A stretch of 35,953 nucleotides of DNA from Candidatus Avimuribaculum pullicola (GCA_018716295.1 DVKC01000017.1:1-35953); one strand, 5' to 3'; counted from the stretch's first letter, positions 16,032 to 25,018 are shown. Numbers and translations are program-made. The notes: generated by a model from the sequence alone, not told the origin.

Positions 16032-17798
16032 TCAATCGTCAATTGCAAAATTTATACTATCATTTTTATCAAATAGCAGGAAGAAATCGGCATAAGACAA
16101 CGAACCACGTTTCAACGCCTCGGCGACAAGCAAAAGATTTTCAACATCCCAAACCGCGCCATTTACACCAGTACGATTCTTAATTTCTTGCAACCTTGGA
16201 ACATACTGGCCAGTAAAGAACGATGATATAAACGCAAAATTAAAATGACTGACACCTTCATCAAATTCTTTCCACCATTCATTAGGATTAATCCCAGCAT
16301 CACGTTTATTATTCTCCTCCAAATATCTAACCATCTCATCTATATGATGACGAGGCAACGCATAACCTTTAGAATATGCCTTATTATCAATTATTAAGCC
16401 ATTTGCCGAATAATAAATAATTCCATCCGGACGACGAGAACCACCAAGATGACAACCATTGAAGTTCAATTCATTAGTCAGCAAATCTAAAGTTTGTATT
16501 TCAAACTCAAGATTTGAACTTCCATCCAACGATAAATCAACAAGTAGCAGATACTTTTGGTTGACATTATTCAAATACGGCCTTATTTTATCTTTTATAA
16601 GAGAAACATCACCTTTTTCACACTTGCTACTTTGAATAACCAAACCCTTTATTTCATCAACGAGCTTATAACAACCCGATTTTAATACATAATTTAATCC
16701 GATATTTATCAATCCTTGCAAATCATCTTTTATCGTATCGGTGCTTTCATCCAAACCTTGCGAGTTTAGGTAATTCTTTATATCATCAAGACTACGATAT
16801 TCATTCTCGGTGTATTTGATGATCAATGCCCTGCGCAATCTCAAATAATCCTTATCGACAGGCTTGGTCGATAACATACCCATAAAAACTATCTTGGGTA
16901 CGCGCGCACTACTACTTTTGCCAATTGCCCGTTTATAATTAGACCTACCCAATGCAGTTATCGTATATGCTTGTGCAATAGTACATGAATAACTTTTTCC
17001 TCCATATTGTTCAACAACCTGCTTCCCAGAAATATTTACCCACCCAATTTCATTTAACCATGAACAAATCATTCGAGCATATTTATCCGAAGATCCTTCA
17101 TAATTGTTCCTTATTATTGCACGTTCTTCGGGATGCTCTTGATAGGCTTGCGCCCATATATTCTGTGGGAACGATGTAAAACCAGCTTCTGAAGTAAACC
17201 CAAGGTTACGCCCAATTTCAAATTTTGTCAAATGTTCACCATTGGCTAATAATTGCAATATGCGGCATACTGGAGGATATGACAAATAAGCTTGCCCTAA
17301 TACTTCCTTAAATCCAGTTCCTGATGAATATATAAATTGTGTGCCTAATTTACTGATCTTGCACGTGTCATCTTCTGGATTGTACTCAACAAACCCAATG
17401 GAAATGGCCCAGCGTAAATAGCCATCGGCAGTCCAATCATCAGTATATGGTTTATGCATTGCCACTTTCTCTCCATTCACAATAATTTCAACCTTTTTCT
17501 GAGCATCAATTACAGCCTGCACTATTCCCGAACATTTGGCATCAGCCCTCCTTCCTCTGCCACAGCCTTTTCCTTTTAACGCAGAATATGGTATGGGTAA
17601 CCCCGAGCATATCATTGCAGTGTATTTATCCCACTCAACCACATTGTGCAACAACCCATTGTCGGTCAACAACGGGATACGCTCACTTAACAACCATTTA
17701 GCAATATCACTATTAGGCTCGAAGATTGCAACCACACGTTGCAATGTCAATGAATTGGCAGGATTTTGGACCCACCCAAAAGTACGCTGGATTTTCAT
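16032..17798 (-). CDS. type IIS restriction endonuclease, FokI homologue
   Basis: This is a 588-residue homologue of FokI (about 583 residues) over its whole length. The N-terminus KIQRTFGWVQNPANS parallels the start of FokI, and the recognition lobes include LRWAISIGFVEYN, HLTKFEIGRNLGFTSEAGFT and SSDKYARMICSWL, all close to FokI. The C-terminal nuclease domain has GGSRRPDGIIYY and LIIDNKAYSKGY: D458, D471 and K473 correspond to FokI D450, D467 and K469. FokI binds GGATG and cuts 9/13 bases away; a similar specificity is probable but unproven. The ATG at 17798 follows the methylase stop by 5 bp; a TTG three codons upstream is possible. The gene is AT-richer than its surroundings. Confidence 0.93.
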   Translation of the reverse strand: MKIQRTFGWVQNPANSLTLQRVVAIFEPNSDIAKWLLSERIPLLTDNGLLHNVVEWDKYTAMICSGLPIPYSALKGKGCGRGRRADAKCSGIVQAVIDAQKKVEIIVNGEKVAMHKPYTDDWTADGYLRWAISIGFVEYNPEDDTCKISKLGTQFIYSSGTGFKEVLGQAYLSYPPVCRILQLLANGEHLTKFEIGRNLGFTSEAGFTSFPQNIWAQAYQEHPEERAIIRNNYEGSSDKYARMICSWLNEIGWVNISGKQVVEQYGGKSYSCTIAQAYTITALGRSNYKRAIGKSSSARVPKIVFMGMLSTKPVDKDYLRLRRALIIKYTENEYRSLDDIKNYLNSQGLDESTDTIKDDLQGLINIGLNYVLKSGCYKLVDEIKGLVIQSSKCEKGDVSLIKDKIRPYLNNVNQKYLLLVDLSLDGSSNLEFEIQTLDLLTNELNFNGCHLGGSRRPDGIIYYSANGLIIDNKAYSKGYALPRHHIDEMVRYLEENNKRDAGINPNEWWKEFDEGVSHFNFAFISSFFTGQYVPRLQEIKNRTGVNGAVWDVENLLLVAEALKRGSLSYADFFLLFDKNDSINFAIDD

Positions 17799-17803
17799 GA
17801 CTG

Positions 17804-18655
17804 TCAATAATTAGTTATAAGGACTTCGCGAGTTACCGCATTCCTGTTCTTATTCTGGTAATTACAATTGTTATAGTTTATGCCGATGTCATGTGTATTG
17901 AAACCGTTATTTTCAACCCATTTTTCCAAATAATAATGTTTATTACCTTTATGCTCAATCACATTCGACAATGCAAATAAGACACCGCGCCTATGCAAGT
18001 GCTGCAATATTTCCATCAATTTCAAATCGTCATCGACAGTCCAACCACGAAATCCTCGTTTGCCATCGTTGTATGACCCGCATGAAAGCAAGTATGGAGG
18101 GTCGGCATACAACATATCGCCGTTGCCTAAAACTCCATAATCAAAATTTCTAAAGTCGGTTGATGAAAATATTATATCACTAATTCTTTGGCTGAACATC
18201 ACGAGATTAGAGCGCATATTCTCGGAAAAATGGCTACGGTTCTGGCCGAAAGGATTATTATACTCATGCTTTGAATTAAATCGGAATTGGAAATTAAAGC
18301 TGAAGCACATGAGCACATACAAATCGAGTGGATTATGGCTGTGATTGTTGTAGTAATCTCTAAAACGCAGATAATTTTCTTTTGAACTTTTACTCAATCC
18401 CCATTCCTTTATAGTGTTATCAATATATTTGAGAACTTCGACTATTGAATAGGATTGAAACGCCCTCATTATATCTATTACATGATAATTAATATCATTA
18501 GCATAAATATGGCTCGCACGAGTGTTGATTGAAACATCACCACCGCCGCAAAACAAATCCACAAAATTATTTATATCCCGAGGGAACAACGATGTTATTC
18601 TATCAATTATGCGGTACTTGTTGCCTATATAATTAAAGGGTGCTTTAAATGCCAT
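17804..18655 (-). CDS. D12-class adenine-N6 DNA methyltransferase (FokI-type, subunit 1)
   Basis: This 283-residue methyltransferase has alpha-group motif order: motif X KAPFNYIGNK near the start, the AdoMet-binding FVDLFCGGGDVSI around residue 30, and the catalytic D185PPY188 (LYADPPYLLSCGSY). It transfers a methyl group to adenine N6. In the classical FokI system one polypeptide carries two such domains, one for each strand of the asymmetric site (GGATG and CATCC); here this gene and the next encode separate proteins, so each probably handles one strand. A GTG nine bases upstream is a poorer start than the ATG at 18655. The endonuclease gene follows by 5 bp. Confidence 0.92.
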   Translation of the reverse strand: MAFKAPFNYIGNKYRIIDRITSLFPRDINNFVDLFCGGGDVSINTRASHIYANDINYHVIDIMRAFQSYSIVEVLKYIDNTIKEWGLSKSSKENYLRFRDYYNNHSHNPLDLYVLMCFSFNFQFRFNSKHEYNNPFGQNRSHFSENMRSNLVMFSQRISDIIFSSTDFRNFDYGVLGNGDMLYADPPYLLSCGSYNDGKRGFRGWTVDDDLKLMEILQHLHRRGVLFALSNVIEHKGNKHYYLEKWVENNGFNTHDIGINYNNCNYQNKNRNAVTREVLITNY

Positions 18656-18721
18656 GCAATTCACTTAATTCAACCATACAAAGTAAAATAATATTCTACA
18701 AAATCGAAAATATACAATTAT

Positions 18722-19747
18722 TTACTTGAGTTGTAAAAAATACAACTGCTCCTTTAGTCCTCCGTTATTATTAGGTATCTTACTTTTATATCGGCGATAA
18801 TCAAATTCAATCAACTTAAAACTATTATTTATTGCGTAATCGGAACACATTTCCGACAATCGCGAGGTTGGCAACAATGCTTCATTATTGTAACTAATCA
18901 ACAAGTATCGTGCACTGCACTGTCTTATAAGATTTTCAAATGCCTGTTCGACACTTTTCTTTGAACAAAATGGAGATTTAAACTTTTTGTAGCATCTAAT
19001 ACCTGTAACCCCTTTTATATCGGGATAATCATACCGTGCTATTGTTTCCAATATATGATAATTAGGAAAATACTCACGGGAATTATACGGTGGGTCAGCA
19101 TACACCAAATCGACTGGTAAGCCCAAAACATCCATATAATCGTTATTATAACATTTACACCCCACCTTTGCTTCTAACAACAATGGTGCAACCAATGTCA
19201 ATTTGTTAAAAGTCCTTTTATCCCAATGTTTCAAATAGGCAGCATATACACCAGCTATATTCGACACAAATGGCACTGCCGAAATAAGACACGCCAATAG
19301 ATAATAGTATTCGTCTTCATCTACCAATCCATCATTATACCATCGTTCAATCGTAAGCCGTATTATATCTATCTTTATTGCATTCTCGGGCTGGAAGTAC
19401 ATTCTGCAACAATTACCATTGGGGGAATAATTGTTATAAACAAATAATTCGGCAGTTTTAAAACCTGTATTTTGGAACGTCAATGAATTTAAATATTCTA
19501 TTGGGTCGGCAATATTTAAATTCCGAAAATCAGGTTTTCGCACCAATCCCACAGTACCCCTCTGTAAAACGTAGCTAAAATAAAGATAATCATTAGATAT
19601 TGTATCAAAACCTTTTGAAACCAAATATTGTGTGACGGCTCCCGAACCTGCAAAAATATCAAAAACCGACTGTACACCATCTGTGTTAGACAATATACAA
19701 TCATATATTTTTTCTACTATGGCACTTTTCCCTCCGATATATCTCAT
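18722..19747 (-). CDS. D12-class adenine-N6 DNA methyltransferase (FokI-type, subunit 2)
   Basis: This is a 341-residue methyltransferase and the first gene of the leftward restriction operon. Motif X is MRYIGGKSAIVEKI, motif I FDIFAGSGAVTQYL near residue 38, followed by SNDYLYFSYVLQRG, very like the N-terminal half of M.FokI as I recall it. The catalytic motif is D218PPY221 in VYADPPYNSREYFPNYH. It is not closely similar to the neighbouring methyltransferase, as expected if the two recognise different strands. The methyltransferase is transcribed before the nuclease, a common order that lets protection precede cutting. Promoter at 19786-19793; Vsr is transcribed divergently. Confidence 0.92.
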   Translation of the reverse strand: MRYIGGKSAIVEKIYDCILSNTDGVQSVFDIFAGSGAVTQYLVSKGFDTISNDYLYFSYVLQRGTVGLVRKPDFRNLNIADPIEYLNSLTFQNTGFKTAELFVYNNYSPNGNCCRMYFQPENAIKIDIIRLTIERWYNDGLVDEDEYYYLLACLISAVPFVSNIAGVYAAYLKHWDKRTFNKLTLVAPLLLEAKVGCKCYNNDYMDVLGLPVDLVYADPPYNSREYFPNYHILETIARYDYPDIKGVTGIRCYKKFKSPFCSKKSVEQAFENLIRQCSARYLLISYNNEALLPTSRLSEMCSDYAINNSFKLIEFDYRRYKSKIPNNNGGLKEQLYFLQLK

Positions 19748-19785
19748 ATTTCAAATATGCTCAGCCAATGTGTAACTTTTACGTG

Positions 19786-19793
19786 CAAAAGTA
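19786..19793 (-). promoter_or_regulatory. -7 box of the restriction-modification operon
   Basis: TACTTTTG on the minus strand, 39 bp before the first methyltransferase start, matches the consensus. Confidence 0.55.
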
Positions 19794-19837
19794 AATAAAT
19801 AATCACGACTGTGAGAAGCATGGTCGATTTTATTTGT

Positions 19838-19845
19838 TATTTTTG
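19838..19845 (+). promoter_or_regulatory. -7 box of the vsr gene
   Basis: TATTTTTG on the plus strand lies 24 bp before the Vsr ATG at 19869. The longer frame beginning at 19845 would start inside this box, which supports the ATG. Confidence 0.5.
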
Positions 19846-19868
19846 TGGTGACGGAGAGGGGGCGCGAT

Positions 19869-20444
19869 ATGGATATCTGGGACAAAAAAAAGCGGTCGGC
19901 TGTAATGGCAAAAATCAAAAGCAAGGACACGAAGCCCGAACTAATAGTGCGCCGATACCTGTATTCACGAGGATATCGATACTTGAAAAATGTAAAGGGA
20001 TTGCCTGGGACTCCCGACATAGTGCTGCGCCGCTACGGCATAGTCATTTTCATACATGGCTGTTTTTGGCACGGACACAGCGTCGATAGCCATATACCTC
20101 ACTCCAACGTGAAATTTTGGGAAGAAAAAATAAGCCGCAACCGCAGTCGCGACGAACGCAACAAAGCCGAATTGCGACGAATGGGATGGAAAGTGATGAC
20201 TGTGTGGGAATGCCAATTGCGCCCAGCCACACGCGAGAAAACACTGCACGAAATCGAATACCTCATCAACCACACATTCCTGCAACGCTTCCGCAAACCA
20301 TTGCCACAACCACGACGATACGCAACGACCGAAAATGATATTCCCGTGGCAATGGCAGCAGAACCATCAACCCCGTATGGCAGCAACAAAGCAAGCAATA
20401 ACAATGAAACCAAAACAACCACACAAAAAACGCCCACTGAATGA
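19869..20444 (+). CDS. vsr: very-short-patch repair endonuclease (Vsr)
   Basis: This 191-residue enzyme nicks DNA 5' of the T in T:G mismatches that arise by deamination of 5-methylcytosine. The key residues of E. coli Vsr are all present, one position earlier: D50 (GTPDIVL; E. coli D51), H63, C65, W67, H68 and H70 in FIHGCFWHGHS, and C115 in WECQL, two positions earlier than C117. The start MDIWDKKKRSAVMAKIKSKD is typical. Residues 146-191 form a low-complexity Thr/Asn-rich tail that normal Vsr proteins lack. It is divergent from the adenine-methylating FokI-type genes; no cytosine-5 methyltransferase is in the window, which makes its partner unclear. Confidence 0.93.
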   Translation: MDIWDKKKRSAVMAKIKSKDTKPELIVRRYLYSRGYRYLKNVKGLPGTPDIVLRRYGIVIFIHGCFWHGHSVDSHIPHSNVKFWEEKISRNRSRDERNKAELRRMGWKVMTVWECQLRPATREKTLHEIEYLINHTFLQRFRKPLPQPRRYATTENDIPVAMAAEPSTPYGSNKASNNNETKTTTQKTPTE

Positions 20445-20469
20445 CATTCCTCCGACAGTGGGCGTTTTT
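20425..20469. terminator. intrinsic terminator overlapping the vsr stop codon
   Basis: CGCCCACTG (20431-20439) pairs perfectly with CAGTGGGCG (20456-20464), with A6 before and T5 after, so it works in both directions. The vsr TGA lies in the loop. Confidence 0.85.
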
Positions 20470-20503
20470 ACATGTTCTTAATTCTGAAATATATTGAGTA
20501 TTA

Positions 20504-21310
20504 TCACTTAATTGCAAATGTCACTGCGACAGTGCTGCGCAACTTTATGACTCCGTTACGACGGTCTATGTCGCCACGTTTGCCATGCGACGGTGCTACC
20601 ACAATATTCATCACATCACCAAGTTTTGCACCTGCGGCTTCGGCCAGAGCCGTGGCACTCGCCTTTGCATTTGACAAAGCATCAACACGGGCTTGCTTGA
20701 TATATTCATCAATCTTGCTGCACGACATTTCTGCAACTTCCATGCGCACCATTGCTCTCCCATCAACATTTTTCCTGATTTTATCTACAAGACTGAAATC
20801 ATTAAGCGTGATTTCATAGCGTTTCATTCCCTGACAGAACCTACGTGGAGCAATGTCGGGCCGACCTGGCCGGTCGCCATTACGCCTCATTGAATCGGGC
20901 AACGGGCGACCAGGACGCTGGCGGTCAAACCGTTCCTTGCGGTCGGCAAACTTAAAATCGCGTCTTGCTCGGCCGTCAAACTTGCGGAATGGCCTATCAC
21001 CGGTCACGTTGCATTCGACCACAGCATCTCGCGATATGCCCAATGCTTCAAGTTGCTTATAAAACTCTTTTTCGGCATCTTCAATTGCCACAGTCTTGCC
21101 ATCGTTACCAGGCTGGGCATATCCGCACAACTCTACTACCACGCACACTTCATCGGGGGCGACTTCAACCTCGCCATCTCCTGTCACTTGTATTGTGCGT
21201 TGCATGATTCCCATGTATGGTGCGCCATCATTGCGCGGCACTGGCTGAGCCGATACGGCAGACGTACACAACACTACGGCTGCCAATAACATTAAAATAC
21301 TCTTGTTCAT
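20504..21310 (-). CDS. SIMPL-domain (DUF541) secreted protein
   Basis: This 268-residue protein has a cleavable signal peptide (about 1-21, ending VSAQ). The SIMPL domain starts with RTIQVTGDGEVEVAPDEV and ends with ARVDALSNAKASATALAEAAGAKLG plus a closing RSTVAVTFAIK strand. Members are periplasmic or surface proteins of poorly known role (for example oxidative-stress-related YggE). An insert of roughly 60 residues (about 105-165) is packed with Arg, Asp and Pro and includes DRKERFDRQRPGRPLPD, unusual for the family and probably disordered. It ends 34 bp after the bidirectional terminator and stands alone. Confidence 0.85.
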   Translation of the reverse strand: MNKSILMLLAAVVLCTSAVSAQPVPRNDGAPYMGIMQRTIQVTGDGEVEVAPDEVCVVVELCGYAQPGNDGKTVAIEDAEKEFYKQLEALGISRDAVVECNVTGDRPFRKFDGRARRDFKFADRKERFDRQRPGRPLPDSMRRNGDRPGRPDIAPRRFCQGMKRYEITLNDFSLVDKIRKNVDGRAMVRMEVAEMSCSKIDEYIKQARVDALSNAKASATALAEAAGAKLGDVMNIVVAPSHGKRGDIDRRNGVIKLRSTVAVTFAIK

Positions 21311-21464
21311 AACGTATGCTCTTAATTGGTTAAACTGTTTCTTTGATGCTCGGCTGGCAGCACAAGTTTAATGGCAAACTCAAATTTTGCAATATTTTAA
21401 ACGAAACGTATCAAAAGCTGCCACATTCTTAAATATTTTAAAAAACTCATTAAATATTGGCATA

Positions 21465-21483
21465 TTACCCAAAATGTTGGTAA
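21465..21483. promoter_or_regulatory. palindromic site upstream of the HTH-S24 gene
   Basis: TTACCCAAAATGTTGGTAA is a near-palindrome (TTACC with GGTAA, inner CCAA with TTGG offset by one base) 27 bp before the start of the HTH-S24 regulator. The position fits an autoregulatory operator. It is a single copy and its role is inferred. Confidence 0.4.
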
Positions 21484-21509
21484 ATTGCAAACAAATTTAC
21501 AGCAGTACC

Positions 21510-22226
21510 ATGACATATAACAGCAACGAAATAATAGGCCGGCTGCGGTACATCATCGATGAAATGCACATGACCCAGAACGAATTTGCCCAACATATAG
21601 GTATCGACTCGTCAAACTTGTCGAAATACCTTAACGGACGTTTACCCATAAACGAATCGCTCATAAACCGTATTGTGGTAAACCTGGGACTGTCCAAAAC
21701 GTGGCTCGAAACTGGCGAAGACTTGCCATACGCCAAACAGCAATTGGCGATGCCAAGCCATACCACCGTGGACGGACGCATAAGCAACGAACCAGAATAT
21801 GACGACGATGATGACGACTACGCAGAAGGCATTCCTGTATATGACATAGATGTCACAGCAGGAATGATACCGCGCGACATGATGTTTGTAAACGAGAACA
21901 TAATAGGCTATATCAACCTGCCCAACATGTTGCAAGATTGCCGGATAGTGCGTGTGAGCGGCGATAGCATGAGCCCGGTAATACGCAGCGGCGACATGCT
22001 TGCCGTGCGCGAACTTTCCGACATACAAGACATCTTCTGGGGACAAATCTACGTAGTGCTGCTCGAAGACTATTGCATGGTAAAATATGTGCGCCGCCAC
22101 AACGACCCGACAAAAGTGATACTGCGCAGCGAGAACCCCGACTATGACGACATGGAAATAGACCGTGACAAAATACGCGAACTAATGTTTGTACAAAATA
22201 TTATCCACATCGACACACGAATGTAA
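21510..22226 (+). CDS. HTH-S24 (LexA/CI-like) transcriptional regulator
   Basis: From the ATG at 21510 the protein has 238 residues. Residues 8-64 form a Cro/CI-type helix-turn-helix (MTQNEFAQHIGIDSSNLSKY), followed by an acidic linker with seven Asp near 98-103, and an S24 peptidase domain. The self-cleavage elements are complete: A117-G118 (DVTAGMIP), S153 in VSGDSMSP, and K192 in CMVKYV. Spacings of 35 and 39 residues are close to LexA (A84-G85, S119, K156), so RecA-stimulated autocleavage is possible. An in-frame ATG at 21387 would run through the putative operator and is rejected. The nucleoside kinase gene follows 15 bp later in the same operon. Confidence 0.88.
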   Translation: MTYNSNEIIGRLRYIIDEMHMTQNEFAQHIGIDSSNLSKYLNGRLPINESLINRIVVNLGLSKTWLETGEDLPYAKQQLAMPSHTTVDGRISNEPEYDDDDDDYAEGIPVYDIDVTAGMIPRDMMFVNENIIGYINLPNMLQDCRIVRVSGDSMSPVIRSGDMLAVRELSDIQDIFWGQIYVVLLEDYCMVKYVRRHNDPTKVILRSENPDYDDMEIDRDKIRELMFVQNIIHIDTRM

Positions 22227-22241
22227 AACCATCAAGATATT

Positions 22242-23924
22242 ATGAACGAACCGCTTAACATATATTGCAAGAACACAGGCGAATACATGCCCGTGCAAGG
22301 CGGTGAAACACTGCTTGAAATATATGAGCGCATAAAAGGCAGAATAAACATAACACCCATTTGCGCCCATGTCAACAACAAGACCGAAGACCTGCACTTC
22401 CCAGTATATAAGCCCAACATGGTGGAATTTCTCGACTTGTCATCGCCATCGGGTTCACGCGTATATACACGTTCGCTGTGCATGGTACTTTACAAGGCCG
22501 TCACTGAAGTATGCCCCACGATGCGGCTACGTATGCGCCATTCCATCTCAAACGGGTACTATGCACAAATAGTTGACAATAACGACAACGAAATTATCCC
22601 CGACGATGAGCTTGTAGGGCAAATCAAGCAACACATGCGCAACTTGGTTGACCAAGATATCCCATTCGTGCGCCGCCAACGCCTTACACGCGACGTGCGC
22701 AAGATATTTGTTGACGCATGCCTCTACGACAAAGTGGAGTTGCTCGACACGTCCGATGAAATATACTCGGTATATTACACCCTCGGCGATACCCCCGACA
22801 GCTACTATGGCAACTTGGCACCATCGACAGGTTCATTGAAAGTGTTTGACCTGGTAAAATACCACAACGGTATGCTTCTGCTCGGCCCCGACCCCAAACA
22901 TACGGGACAAGCCAAAACACCAATACACCAGGACAAAATGTTGTGCGCATTTGACGACTACCTGAAGTTCAACGAGATAGTGGGCATCACCAATGTAGCC
23001 GACCTAAACCGGGCTGTCATTGAGGGCAAGACATCAATGCTCATCAACGTGGCCGAAGCCATGCACGATGCCATGTTCTCACGCATAGCATTTGAAATAG
23101 CATCGCGCTACCGACAAGGGAAAGCCCGCATAGTGCTCATCGCAGGGCCATCATCAAGCGGCAAAACCACTTCGTCGCGCCGATTGGCAATACAATTGAT
23201 GATCAACCGCATCATACCTCAAGTAATTTCACTCGACAATTACTTTGTAAACCGCGATGACACTCCCAAAGATGAAAATGGCGAATATGACTACGAATCG
23301 TTATACGCCCTCGACCTCGACTTGTTCAACAAGCACCTGCAACAACTCCTCGACGGAGAGGAAGTGGATATGCCCACCTACGATTTCGCCTCAGGAAAAC
23401 GTGTGTTCAATGGCGACAAAATGCGCCTTGCCGACAACAACGTATTGTTAATAGAAGGAATACACGGATTAAATCCCGAACTGACTGCACAAATCCCCGA
23501 AGAGCAAAAATTCAGGCTCTACGTGTCGGCACTTACCACACTCACCATCGATGACCACAACTGGGTACCGACAACCGACAACCGACTGCTACGCCGCATA
23601 ATACGCGACCATAAATACCGTGGCTCGGATGCATTAAGCACCATTGCCCGATGGCCAAGTGTGCGGCGGGGCGAAGAAAAATGGATTTTCCCATTCCAAG
23701 AAAACGCCGATGCCACATTCAACTCGTCGCTGCTATTCGAATTGGGCGTGATGAAAGACTATGCCGTACCATTGCTGCGCAAAGTGCCACGCAACACGCC
23801 CGAATTTGCCGAGGCAGTCAGGCTTCTCACATTCCTCAGCTACTTCTTGCCTATCAGCGAGGAACAAATCCCCAGTACAAGCTTATTGCGTGAGTTCCTC
23901 GGTGGCAGCAGTTTCCATTACTAA
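22242..23924 (+). CDS. TGS-domain nucleoside kinase (uridine kinase/PRK-like)
   Basis: This 560-residue cytosolic protein combines parts of threonyl-tRNA synthetase and uridine kinase. The first 60 residues are a TGS domain and the next 200 a SAD-like region (HSISNGYYAQI); the C-terminal half is a P-loop kinase with Walker A GPSSSGKTT at 302-310, the IPQVISLDNYFVNRDDTPKD segment of uridine kinases, and LIEGIHGLNPEL as Walker B region. The family is annotated as nucleoside kinase or phosphoribulokinase/uridine kinase; substrates are mostly unproven. It is the middle gene of a rightward operon, 15 bp after the regulator and 26 bp before the esterase. Confidence 0.9.
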   Translation: MNEPLNIYCKNTGEYMPVQGGETLLEIYERIKGRINITPICAHVNNKTEDLHFPVYKPNMVEFLDLSSPSGSRVYTRSLCMVLYKAVTEVCPTMRLRMRHSISNGYYAQIVDNNDNEIIPDDELVGQIKQHMRNLVDQDIPFVRRQRLTRDVRKIFVDACLYDKVELLDTSDEIYSVYYTLGDTPDSYYGNLAPSTGSLKVFDLVKYHNGMLLLGPDPKHTGQAKTPIHQDKMLCAFDDYLKFNEIVGITNVADLNRAVIEGKTSMLINVAEAMHDAMFSRIAFEIASRYRQGKARIVLIAGPSSSGKTTSSRRLAIQLMINRIIPQVISLDNYFVNRDDTPKDENGEYDYESLYALDLDLFNKHLQQLLDGEEVDMPTYDFASGKRVFNGDKMRLADNNVLLIEGIHGLNPELTAQIPEEQKFRLYVSALTTLTIDDHNWVPTTDNRLLRRIIRDHKYRGSDALSTIARWPSVRRGEEKWIFPFQENADATFNSSLLFELGVMKDYAVPLLRKVPRNTPEFAEAVRLLTFLSYFLPISEEQIPSTSLLREFLGGSSFHY

Positions 23925-23950
23925 AACATTTTCAACAACTATATCACAAA

Positions 23951-25018
23951 ATGAAACATTTAATTTTTACCATTTCCATGCTGCTCTGCGCAGTAATCAA
24001 TGCAATGCCACAAACCAAACAAGTGGATGCCGATAACGCAAACATTCGCTATGAAGGGCGAGTAAATTTCACCGATGCCAAAGCCCCGAGCATGGGATAT
24101 CCTGGCACCTCAATCAACGCATGCTTCACAGGCACCTCGATAGCCCTGAAAATGAAACCTGGCAGCGGGTACTTCATGGTAGGTATCGATGACAAAGATT
24201 TCCACAAAATCTACTTCGGAGAAACCGACAGCGTGATAACCGTTGCAACTGGGCTGACTCCAGGCCGACACACCATCAAGGCCATGCTTGTAAACGAACA
24301 ATATGAGCAGCACTCAGTTTTTACCGGATTTATTATCGATGAAGATGCCGAATTGCTCGACATGGGTAAGGACAACCGTACTTTGATTGAATTTATAGGC
24401 GACTCCATGACATGCGGCTACGGTACCGAAGCATCTGACTGGACAATACGCTACTCCCCGTCAAATTCCAATTTCTATTACACTTTCGGAGCTATCATTG
24501 CCCGCGAGCTCGACATGCGCCTCACGGTAGTGGCACGCTCGGGCATAGGTGCATACCGCAACTACAATGGGAAAGACGATGGCGGCATAATGCCACAATG
24601 GTATGACTACACGCTCATATATGACGACTCGCAACTGTGGGACACAACTGGAAACGTTCCCGACATTCTGTGCATCGACCTCGGAACTAACGACTTCAGC
24701 ACCACAGGCTGGGATGCCGAACTATACCGGCAAGGTTACGAAAAATTTGTCCGCCACTTGCGCTCGCTATATCCCGAAACCAAGATTATAATACTCTCGG
24801 GATGCATGCTCAATGGAGAGCAACTGGAATTGCAAAACGCTGCATTAAACCAAATCTACAACACACTGAAAAGTGAGGGCGATAACAACATTTACCGCTT
24901 CGATTTCACTCCACAAGACGGCAGCCTGGGTTATGGTGCCGACTACCACCCATCAAAGGCACAACACCGCAAGATGGCCAATGAACTAATACCATTCTTG
25001 CGCACCCTGCAAAAGTAA
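23951..25018 (+). CDS. CE2-type SGNH esterase (acetyl esterase, secreted)
   Basis: This 355-residue exported protein has a signal peptide of about 19 residues, an N-terminal jelly-roll (residues 30-135) that binds or frames the substrate, and an SGNH hydrolase domain: IGDSMTCGYG with S152, the GTND block at 245-248, and D331-Y-H333 (ADYHPS) completing the triad. Carbohydrate esterase family 2 enzymes remove O-acetyl groups from xylan, glucomannan or similar glycans. It is transcribed 26 bp after the nucleoside kinase, although an independent promoter cannot be excluded. A strong hairpin follows its stop. Confidence 0.9.
   Translation: MKHLIFTISMLLCAVINAMPQTKQVDADNANIRYEGRVNFTDAKAPSMGYPGTSINACFTGTSIALKMKPGSGYFMVGIDDKDFHKIYFGETDSVITVATGLTPGRHTIKAMLVNEQYEQHSVFTGFIIDEDAELLDMGKDNRTLIEFIGDSMTCGYGTEASDWTIRYSPSNSNFYYTFGAIIARELDMRLTVVARSGIGAYRNYNGKDDGGIMPQWYDYTLIYDDSQLWDTTGNVPDILCIDLGTNDFSTTGWDAELYRQGYEKFVRHLRSLYPETKIIILSGCMLNGEQLELQNAALNQIYNTLKSEGDNNIYRFDFTPQDGSLGYGADYHPSKAQHRKMANELIPFLRTLQK

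Noticed and set aside
21387-21509. N-terminal extension of the HTH-S24 regulator
   Set aside because: It would cross the palindromic site and AT-rich promoter region, and the family begins just before the helix-turn-helix.
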